Shown: piece by piece, positions 54,760 to 64,000 of the stretch
How the letters are laid out: every line of letters starts with the position of its first letter
Numbering within the stretch: position 1 is the first letter of the stretch
NCBI GenBank assembly: GCA_030267565.1
Contig: BRXU01000032.1
Coordinates: forward strand, 744,001-808,000
Length of the DNA stretch: 64,000 nucleotides
Source: Pleodorina starrii
Lineage: Eukaryota > Chlorophyta > Chlorophyceae > Chlamydomonadales > Volvocaceae
Direction of reading: 5' to 3'
Notes under the pieces: model-generated
Told to the model about the DNA's origin: nothing
Seen by the model: only the letters and a program-made list of their open reading frames with translations
The model's database searches: none
Translations under genes and position numbers: made by a program

Positions 54760-57723
54760 GTGACGCCCCCTAGCCCATGAAGGGGGGAGCGCGGCGCCAT
54801 TTGATTCAATTCGATTCGAATTGATTACCGCTGGGGTGGGGGAGGGATGGGGCCCGGGGGGAGCGGCGAGCAGCCAGGTTGTGTGCAGGGTTCCAGGGTA
54901 GGTGCAGGCGGCTGGATGGGTGGACGGGCGGCTTGACCTGGAGCATCAAGCAAACCGAGTAACGTACATGAGGTCGGCGGGCGCTCGTGTGGGGAATTAC
55001 TCGAGCGGCGGAAGTACTCTCGGGGGTACCGTACGTGAGTAGCAGAGGTCGGCCAGGCAGGGGGGTGGCCATGGTGGTTGGCAGTGCGATAGATGTCCAG
55101 GAAGCGAAGAATAATTGCCGTACTCAGATGCCGTACACGTGGTGTGGGCACCGTACCTATTTGCTGACACCGCACGGGTAATGTACGGCATTGACATACG
55201 ACATCACATGGAGACATGGTGAGGCTGCCGGCGGTGGGTGTCCAACAAACAGATGGACCCGTGGCCCAGCAGCACAGCCAGGGGCACATGGTACTGCAGT
55301 ACGACATGTGACGTCATCATTGTAATCCGCCCGTGTGTGAGTGTGTGTGTGTCACTAGCGGTACTTCCAGGAGCCCCGGTGGGCTGTATGTCCAGCGGCC
55401 CCACCCACGGCCCCATCGACCCATGGGTCCACCACAGCATTTCACGTCCACGTCTCAGACCCCGCCGCCTTCTGTCAGGCAGCCCAGGGGTTTTACCGCC
55501 ACTGCATCAATTCAAAGTGAAGGGCTGCGCAACAGTAACCCGAAGGTGCGGTAATCTACGCCTCACGCCACCACTCCCCTGCAGAGAGGCGAGATGCGGT
55601 AACTGGGGCTGCTGAGTCGCGTTGGGTTACATTACAGGCATCGCAGGCGAGCCAGGGGAATGCCGGGGGGGGGGGGCGGAGTGGTGCGGCAGCGGCCGCA
55701 CCGCACGTCTCCAACCCACCGACCAGCGACCCGACCGACCGACCATTCGACCGACCCACGAGGCAACATTCGCGTCATGGTGCCCGGGGCCACGTCGGCC
55801 CGCCGCCACCCGAACATGAATGGAGCTGGCTCGGGGCGCCCCAGACCACAGTCGTACGATATCAACTCTACGTGCGATACAATGAAACATTTGAAATCCA
55901 ACCCACCACACAAGACAGGCTGCCCCTTGGGTACAGGCTCCGGGGGGGGGGGGAGGAAGGAGGACAGGCTCGGCCCTTCCCATCCGTAATACGTGCCGCA
56001 GACGACACCGCAGCGCCGTGCTGCGGCGGCGGTACGGAAAGACCTAACAAGAAGGTTGGTTTATCTGGACAAACAGCCGCATTGCCGGTCAACATGTCAA
56101 ACCTCGAATGCAAACGCCGCGATAGATGCAGCTAGCCAACCGCCTGCTAACGGTAACCGCATGTTATGACCGGGCAGCCGGGTGATGTGGTCCCGGAGCC
56201 CCGAGAAGGGTTCACTCGTCGCTCAGATCGCGCGCCCCCAAGTCGCAGTGCAAAACCGATAAGTGAATATGAAATTGACGAAACCCGAATGGGGAGGGGA
56301 TCAAGCCATAGCCCAGCATTCGCCCTGCACTCGCTATGGCGACGGCCGCCTGCTGCGGCACGCCGGCGGGCGGCACATCGGCCCCAGCGGGGGGGTGGGG
56401 CACTCGAAGGCGCTACCGATTGAGGAACACTGCCACCCAGAGGCAGCACACAGCAGGCAACAGCTCAGAAGCACTCAGGTGGCATAATAGAATTACTAAA
56501 AGCCCACGCGCATTATTTCACAGCCACGGTCAAAGCGCACGTCGGGCCCAGCACTCTCAACGGCGACTGGCGGGTATGGCCCCCGGCCCCCTCGCCTCAC
56601 GTGGCCAGCCCGGGCCCCGTCCTCCGGGCCGGAAGACGTTCGCTTGTTCGCTCCCGCCTCCCCTCGGTTCGCTCCCCGCAGTGTTCAATTGCGTGCGCCG
56701 CCGCCATCGCAACAACCCCAGGTTGGTAGGTTGGGAGTAGGCGGGTGCGGGCAGTGGCGCACAGGGCCCACAGGCAGCGCAGCAAAAAAGAATTGGGGTG
56801 GTCCGATCCATTGAGCTCCTGAGCCCCGAGTCCAAAACAACACCGGTCACGCCGAATGAGAAAATGAGAATGAGCGATAGATCGGACTCCGGCCGGGCCG
56901 CTGGTTGGCCCGATGATGGCCTGTCAGCCACACCCGGTAGTCGGTGTGGGTGCGGTGCATCCCGGGTAGTCCATGCGGCTGTGTGGTTATCGCTCATCCC
57001 CCACTCCGCTAATACAGGGGGGTACAACATCCGACCAGGCCGTCCATACATACAGCCATACATACATCCATGCATACATCCATGCATACATTCATACGTA
57101 TAACCACGTATGTGGTATGCCCACCCACCCACCCGACCACCCATTCATCGCCCGCCCAGGCCGCCAGACGCAACTGCCTGAGCCGGTGTGTTGGAACAAC
57201 ATTTGCTGCTTCGTTGATGGTTCGCTTTCGCCTTCGAATTTCGGGGTATGTGCGTGTGTTGAGTTTCCTTGCGAGCAAATCCGCGCGTGGCATCGACGAG
57301 CCCGCGCTCGCTCACGGTGCCTTCCCCCCACGACCCTCCAGCTGGCATACACGAAAATGGCGGCCATTCAGGTTCGGCGGCAATCACTCACTCGAGCACG
57401 CCTCCTCCTTTCGTTCCACCGCCATGCTCTTCTACCTCGCCCGCTTCTCCTCTCATCATTTCCAAACTCCTCTTACGTCGGGCTTCGAAGCCGCTCCCCT
57501 ACATCCTTCCATACGATATCTATTAAACAATACGAACACTCCGACTTGGGGTGCTCCTGCAAATAATCTTCGAATGGAGCTTCATGAATATATGAAGCCA
57601 GACCCGACGTACTGCGACGCAGGCTATAACCGCGCCACCTGTTCCCTCTGGCCCTGCGGAGCCCTCTCACTCACTGTCCCGCTCACGCGCTCCCTCACGA
57701 GCCGCCGCGCCGGCGCTGCAACC
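54760..57723. other. Convergent intergenic region without a recognised gene
   Basis: Lies between two convergent genes. It has mixed composition, a few GTAC/CCGTAC-rich stretches near 55020-55200, and only short overlapping frames. The right end must contain the 3' UTR of the minus-strand kinase gene. Confidence 0.5.
57045..57102. repeat. CATACATCCATG tandem repeat
   Basis: About five imperfect copies of a roughly 12-bp unit (ACATACATCCATGCATACAT). Confidence 0.85.
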
Positions 57724-60262
57724 CTACTGAATGCGCGGCGGCGGCGGTGCACCCAGCGAGGGCTGCGGCTGCATCCGCTGGTCCGCAACGCCGGCAGTGA
57801 CGGTGACGGCAACGTTGGGCGACGCGGCGGCGGTCGGGGCGGTGGCTGCGCGCTTGGGGGCCGCGACCGCCGACCCGACGCAGCTCCCGGGGTTCGTCAC
57901 ACCAACCGGATTGGCGGACGGCGTCGTCGCCGCGGCGGAGGACGGAGGAGCAGCCGGCAGCGCCGCCGCCGCCGCCGCCGCTGCAGCTGCAGCAGTACGC
58001 GTGTACAGCGACGGCGGCTGGTGGGGCGCCACTGATAACTTCAAGGTCCCTGCGGCGGCGGCGGCGGCTCCGCCAGCGGCCCCCGGCGACCTGACCTGCT
58101 CCATACCGCTGGGCTGGTAGAGCTGCTGCGGCCGCTGGTACAGGTAGAAAGGCGGGTGCCGCAACTCGACCTCCGCTGCGGCCGTCGCCGTCGCCGTCCC
58201 TGCCACCGTCGCCGCCCCGCCCACCGCCGGCGCGGGCTGCCGCATCCGTATGGCGGTCTCCGTGGCGCATCGGGAGGGCAGGCGCCGGTGACTGGCGGTG
58301 CCGCCGACGGCCGGGGGCATGCTCCCGATGCTGCCCCCCATGCCGACGCCGACACCGACACCGACACCGCGGCGGCTGGAGAGCCATCCGGGCGGCCCCT
58401 CACAGGCCTCCAGCAGCGCCTCCAGCTCCGAAACCAGCTGCAGGGAGGTGGGCCGGCAGGCGGGCTGCTCGTGCCAGCAGCGTTGGGCCAGGTCCCTGCA
58501 GAGGGAATGGGAGCGGGCGGGGACGGGCGAGCGCCGGGGGGAGTGGGTAACACGGGGTTTGGTTGATTGGGTCTGGTTCAGCGACATGAGAGTTTGGAGA
58601 GCAGGGGCCCCTCGCTGCGGCTGTGTTTCAGGGAGCGGGAGTGCAGAGGTGGTGGGGTGGCCGGCAGCGGCAGGGTGGGTGAGCGGCCTGCATCGACTTG
58701 CAGTGGCGAGGTGGGCCCCCCGTGGGTCCGGGGCTGTCGAGAGAGTTGTCGGGGGCCCGGGGGGCGTGTGTCACCGGGCCACCGGGAGCGGGGTGTGTGT
58801 GTGTGGAGCTGCAGCTTTGGCCGGCAAGGACAAGGACAAAGAGCCGGGGAGCCCCGCCCGGCGCAGCAATCCATCAGCCCCATCAGCACACGGCTTCCTC
58901 AAAGGCGGCCCGAAAGCAGTCCCAGTCCCCTCACCCCGTCCCCTCAATTCCCCCTCGAACGCGGTGTCGCCCCCCCCCCAAAGCCCCCACCTGTACTCAG
59001 TCGGCACCCAGGCGGGGAAGGTCGGCCTCAGCCCCTCTCGCACCACCCCCCGGATCATTTGCTTAACGTCCAGCCCCCGGTACACAGTCATGCCGCACAG
59101 CATCTGGAACATCACCACGCCGAATGCGTACACGTCCACAGCAGGTCCCAGCTGCCGGCAGCCTGAAGGTGGGTCGGCAGGGGGAGATGTGGGTCGGCAG
59201 GGGGAGAGGGGGTTGGGCGGGGACGATGTGGGTCGGCAGGGGGAGAGGGGGTTGGGCGGGAATAGGAGGGATTCTTGGTCGGCGCGGTCCGCTCATTACC
59301 GCCACCCTGTCTCAGCCTGATCGGACCTCCCCAGACTGCCTCCATTCAAAGCTGTGTAATGACCTACCCGTCAGCGCCTCGGGAGGGAGATGCGTGATGG
59401 TCCTGTAGGCGTGAGGAGGGGGGCGGGACGGGGCGGGGGGGGGGTAAGAGATACGAGCCGCGGGGTATGGCAGGTGAGAAGTATCAGGTGAGTATCAGGG
59501 CAAGGCGGCATGGGGCGGGATCGCCTGGGAATAACAGCACAGTCAGTCGCCGACGGCTCATGTTCCGCCCCTCCGGCCCACCTACCCGCTCTGGATGCCG
59601 TCGTCAATGACCAGCTGTCCTTCGTCGTCGTGTTGCATCATCTTTGCCAGTCCGAAGTCCGACAGCTTGGCGGTGAATCCCCTCGGGTCGCGTGGGGAGC
59701 TCTTGAGCAGCACGTTCTGTGGCTTGAGGTCGCAGTGGACCATGTGCAGACCGTGCATGTGGCGGAGGGCGAGGGACACCTCCAGAAGAGTAGAGTACAC
59801 GGACTGGGGGGGGGGGTATGGAGGGCAGGAGGGGAGGGAGAGGAGAGGGGAGTGGGGAGGGAGAGGAAGGAAAGGGAGGCGGGGAGGGAGCAGTAGGGGG
59901 AAGGGGCGGGTGGTGATGGAGATTAGGAGGCATCCACACAGCCCGTGACTCCCATATACACACACAACATCTGACTCCCCGCCCTCTCGCCCGGGCGCAC
60001 ATCCCCCCACCCCCCACCCCACCACACGCACATACCCCCCACCTTCATGTTGAGCAGGGCCACCCCGCCCCGCGCCAACATCTGTGCCGCCTGTTGCTGC
60101 TGCTGCACCAGCTGCTGCTGCGCCGCCTGGCTCTGTCCCCCCTGCTGCTGCTGCTGCATCTGGCGGTGCAGGGCCTGCACCTGGGCGAGCGCCTCGCGCT
60201 GCAGAAAGGAGCCGTCCTGGATGGCCTCCTTCAGACTGCCCCGGTCGCAGTACTCCTGCAGC

Positions 60263-60295
<33 letters not shown>

Positions 60296-63200
60296 GCACA
60301 TACACACACGGGGCACACACACATACGGGGGGCACACGTGCAGACGACCATGCATGTGAGCACCACAAGCAGCGTACCGACGTCAGGGCGGCAGAGCAGG
60401 GGAGCAGGGGAGCAGGGCGGCAGGGCTGCGAGACGGAAAGCCTCAAGTACGCAGTTCGCCTGGCGGCCTCGCAACCGCAGGTTTCGTGCATTCGGTTGGG
60501 CTGGGCTGTGCGTCCTCGCAGTCCTGGGCAGTTCGGGTGTGTCCAGACTCCATGTGCTCCGGGCCGCTTCTCCGCTTCCACATTCCGCATCCATCCGCAC
60601 TTGGTCAAGAGGGGCAGATCGCAGGTGACGGACTGGCGGCTCGGGAAGGACACTGCCCCAAAGCAACTCCCCTGGCTCCCCCGCCCACACACACGCATGC
60701 AGCCCTCTGCCCTGCCCCCGCTCAAATGCAGCCCTGCAGGGGCCCTTAGGTCAAGGCTGCAAACCCCCTCCCAGCCAGCCAGCCACCCACCATGACGAGC
60801 ACGATCGCCTCGTTGCCGCTCGGCTCTGCGCAGTGGCCACCGGGAGACAGAGAGATATGAGAGAGAGAGAGAAAGAGGGGGTTGGGGGACGGTCCCTTCG
60901 GTCCGGGTGTCAGCAGCGGTTTGGGGCGGGAAGCGGGACCTAGGCCATGCCGTGCGGGCCGGGACCAGGCGAATTGCACGGCGAGGCGGGCAAGGAAATC
61001 AGACGTGGCTGAAGCACACCCATTCAGTTTATGAATACTTCGAAAGCCGCCATCAGCCAACCACGCGGGCGAGGCTTGGGCGCTTTTCCCCGGGTCTGTT
61101 GTCTTGTACCCCTGTTATACTCACCCCCCCACCCACCCCACCCCACCCACCCGTGCAGCTGCTGCTAGTGGAGTTGACCCCGGAGGAGGAGGATGAGGTC
61201 ATGTGGACCAGTTGCAGCACATCCGACTCGTAGCCGTCAGCAGCACCGCCACCTCCTCCTCCTCCTCCTGCTCCTGCTGCTGCGGCTGCTGCTGCTGCGG
61301 CTGCTACGTGGTCGGCGCCCAGCGGCGGTCCCGGGGGGAGGCGGGATCGCTGGTGGTGGTGGTGGTGGTGCGCCTTGACGTCCACAAAGTAGGTGATGAG
61401 CTGCACAATGTTGGGGTGGCTGCGATCAGGGTGTTGGAGGGGGGGGCGGCCAGGGCGGGGCGGGGCAGGTCAGGTCAGGCGACTGGGCGAGCAAGCAGGG
61501 CGAGGAGGGCAGCGGTGGGGGTCGTGGGGGCGGTGAGGGTGATGGAGTCGGTCGTTACAGGGAGCGAAGGGCGGTGGGCGGGTGCGCACACACAGCCATA
61601 CACAACACGTATGCACCCAGACGCCCCCAGACCCCAGACACCCGCGGTCTGCACCACACCTTTCCGCCCCGCCCCGCCCCGCCCCCCCCCCGCCGCTCAC
61701 GGACCTCATGGACACACTCGCCACCAGCTCGATGGCGTCATGCAGGTGCTTGGCTCGCAGGGTCACGGGGGCTGCTGCTGCTGCTGCTGCTGCTGCTGCG
61801 GACTTGGCCGCTGCTGCCGCGTTGCCCTCCGCCAGATGGGCGATGTTGCCGCTGGGGCTGAGGTCCTCCACCACCTGAGTGGGGTGGGGGGGTGGGGGTG
61901 GAGTGGGCGCGTGGAGGGAGGAAGGGAGGGAGGGAGGCAGGGAGGGAGAAGCGGGGGTGGTGGGGGCCGAGCGGGGTGCGGGCTCAAGGGAAGGAGCAAG
62001 GGGCCCGACGGTTGTGGTAAGGGTCAAGTCGAACGTCCAGAGAGGGAGATGGGCATGTCGCGCTGTCGGTGGGTGCAGGAACAGGGCGAGGGTGGTCCTA
62101 GCACCCCCCCATCCCATTCCGCCCCCCCCCCCCATTACCCAGCTTATCGACCCCCCCTCCATCGGCCACATGCGCACCTTTATTGCCACCTCGGCCCCGT
62201 GGTACAGCCCCCGGAACACGGATCCGTACCCGCCCCTGCCCACCCGCTCCAGCAGGCGCAGACTCTCCAGGTCCTGGACCCGGGAGGCGGCCCGACTGCT
62301 GGCGGTCAGCTGCTCGGCCTGAGAAGGGGGGGAGGGGGGGGGAGGGGAGGGGAGGGGAGGGGAGAGGAGAGGAGAGGAGAGGAGGGAGCTTAGGGTTTAG
62401 GGTTTAGGGAAGAGGAGGGAGCTTAGGGTTTAGGGAAGAGGGCAGAGCAAAACAGGACAGGCGAGAGGCGCAATCGGGCAGGAGCGCATGGCGTGCAGTG
62501 CTGTGAACGCAGTTCATACGCGTTGTGTTACGTTATGTATGTTGTTTTGTCACCTGGAAAGAGGACGGAGAATCGTTTTAAAGACGACATTCACAGAAGA
62601 GGCCCAAAAGACGACACGGGTGCCGCCAGACACAGCATCTCCCTCCCGCGCTTTTGCACGTCATGTGGGTCATGTGGTCGGAACGTATCTTGACTCGCAA
62701 CGGGCGTCCTCAGGTCCGTGACGGACAGAAACCCCTCCCAGTTCCAGGAGCCAGGAGCCAACCCTCCCCCCGGCAGGAAACGCACCAGAGACGCACCATT
62801 TGCCCTCCACGCATCCCCATCCACACCCACCTGGGCACTCTTGAGCCGGTCGTGCAGTGTGCTGATGAGCGGCGCCAGCCGCAACCCGCCGCGGGGGCTG
62901 CCCGCCGCCTCCAGCGAGAACGACGTGCGGCCGGTGTGCGAGTGGGCGAACGACGACCGACTCGGTCCCGAGCTCACACCGCCAGTGGCCGGCGTAGCAC
63001 CGGTCGCGGCGGCGGCGGTGGAGCTGGAGGTGGCCCTGGCGGTGGTGGGGCCCCCGGGGCCACTCGACACGAACGCCGCGAGACGCTTGCTGGCAGTGGC
63101 GGAGCTTCCCGGGGCCCCGTCACCGGCGGCGGCGGTGGCGGCGGCGGCGGTGGTGGCAGCGTCCGTGACGCCCCTCAGTTGCTCCGCTGCGGCGGTCATG

Positions 63201-63901
63201 GCGGTGATGAAGACCTCCGCAGCAGCGGGGGGCGGCGCCGTCGACGTGGCCGCCGGGCCGCAGCCAGCCGCGGCGCCGCCGGCCCCCCCTGGAGCCGGCG
63301 GCGAGTGGGTGGTTTTTCCGTTGGTGGGGTTCTGTTGGCGACTGCTGCCGCTGGCGGCGCTAGTCCGCCTGAAGAACGCCCCGATCTGCGCCACGACACC
63401 CAGCGGGTTACCCCCACCCCCACCAACCGCCGCCGCAGCGGCAGCAGCAGCAGCAGCAGTAGCGGCAGCAGCCGCCGCTGGGCCCCCCGCCGAGGATCTC
63501 GGCGACCTGCCCTCCACGCAGCTGAGGTTGGGGCTCCCCCCGATGGCGGAGTCTCCGTCGGCACTGCCTGCTGGCCCCACCATCAGCGACCGCGGGCGGC
63601 ACCTGGGCCCCGCTGCGCCGGCGTCTGCTGCGGCCGCTGCCGACGACGGCGGCGGGGGGGCCGCGGCCATTGTCGCTGCTGCCGCCGCCGCTGGCGGCGG
63701 CGGCGACGGCGGCGGCAGCGGCGACATCGCTGTTGGGTTGCTGGTCCTGTGCTGTCTGGCGCAGGCGCTGCTGCTCCCCAGTCCCGGTCCCGGTCCCAGT
63801 CCCACTGCTGCGGGCCCCAGCAGGTCGTCGTGCAGGAGGCTCCACTCGTCAGCCATAGGGCCCCCGGGCAGCAGCAGCGCAGCCACCGTGGGAGTCAGCG
63901 C
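57724..63901 (-). CDS. TKL-like protein kinase, C-terminal 1031 aa (N-terminus outside window)
   Basis: Ten exons join in frame: 63901-62831, 62318-62178, 61874-61705, 61419-61151, 60825-60791, 60255-60043, 59803-59586, 59402-59368, 59162-58991 and 58495-57724. The 357-codon exon at 63901 is a low-complexity Ala/Gly/Pro/Ser region and has no clear start; 3' splice site CCCGCAG precedes it, so earlier exons lie beyond 64000. The kinase domain has VGRGGYGSVFRG, AEVAIK, SHPNIVQL, HCDLKPQN, LSDFGLAK, the activation-end THLPPEAL, VDVYAFGVVMFQML and CWHEQPACRPT, so all catalytic motifs are present. Odd points are a poly-Ala insert between the lysine strand and SHPNIV, His6 and Gly/Ala runs in the next exon, and a Gln-rich insert before the catalytic loop. 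The tail after the kinase is again Ala/Pro/Gln-rich. Large TKL-type kinases with such inserts are common in volvocine algae. The substrate is unknown. Confidence 0.87.
62390..62435. repeat. Interstitial TTTAGGG telomere-like repeats
   Basis: TTAGGGTTTAGGGTTTAGGG at 62390-62409 and TTAGGGTTTAGGG at 62423-62435, in the kinase intron between exons 62831 and 62318. There are only five units, in a GA-rich context; they match the Arabidopsis-type telomere unit rather than TTTTAGGG. Confidence 0.7.
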
Positions 63902-64000
63902 CTGCGGGTGGGAGGTCAGGAGGCGGGGGGCGAGGAGGGGACAGAGGAGGAGGGGGAGCAGGGGAGGAGGGGAGGAGGGGGGACCGGGTGGGCGCTTGGG

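Noticed and set aside
57009..58035. Plus-strand 321-codon frame overlapping the kinase 3' end
   Set aside because: Its right half is the antisense of the kinase last exon and its left half is a CATACATCCATG tandem repeat.

Overview
This 64 kb window is eukaryotic nuclear DNA, most likely from a volvocine/chlamydomonadalean green alga. The reasons are the high GC content, genes split into many short exons with GT-AG introns of a few hundred bases, long simple-sequence runs inside introns, a TGTAA-type poly(A) signal, alanine/glycine/glutamine homopolymers in proteins, proline-serine repeats of hydroxyproline-rich glycoprotein type, and a chloroplast trigger factor gene. I saw no bacterial-style genes, operons or CRISPR array, and recognised no RNA gene.

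Layout. 1-7888: a tandem satellite of about 18 units of 442-446 bp, with a higher-order dimer (446+442) in its left third; each unit carries splice-like signals and an 81-nt cassette. 7889-9510: three further degraded tandem repeats, the first coding for proline-serine-rich peptides in broken frames. 9511-11640: no gene recognised. 11984-17216 (+): a nine-exon gene for a secreted, cysteine-containing protein with an NTF2/SnoaL-like stretch and a C-terminal membrane helix. 17569-18063: a TA-flanked MITE. 18066-20338: no gene recognised, with CAG repeats. 20339-22918 (-): a five-exon uncharacterised gene. 22919-28505: intergenic, with a MITE relic. 28506-43964 (-): a 23-exon NEK1-like NIMA-family kinase of 1058 aa whose introns hold a roughly 1 kb (CCCT)n tract and a perfect 24 x 20-bp minisatellite. 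43965-44387: divergent promoter region. 44388-54306 (+): a 16-exon chloroplast trigger factor gene (TIG1). 54307-57723: 3' UTR and convergent intergenic DNA. 57724-63901 (-): ten exons of a TKL-like protein kinase whose N-terminus lies beyond the right edge.

All exon models were built by hand from splice sites and reading phase; each of the five genes joins in frame. The genes do not form an obvious pathway: a kinase of the NEK1 type (cilia/cell cycle in this family), a plastid chaperone, a signalling kinase, a secreted/membrane protein and an unknown. Several short intron-borne repeat families recur across these genes and are the least explained signals here.
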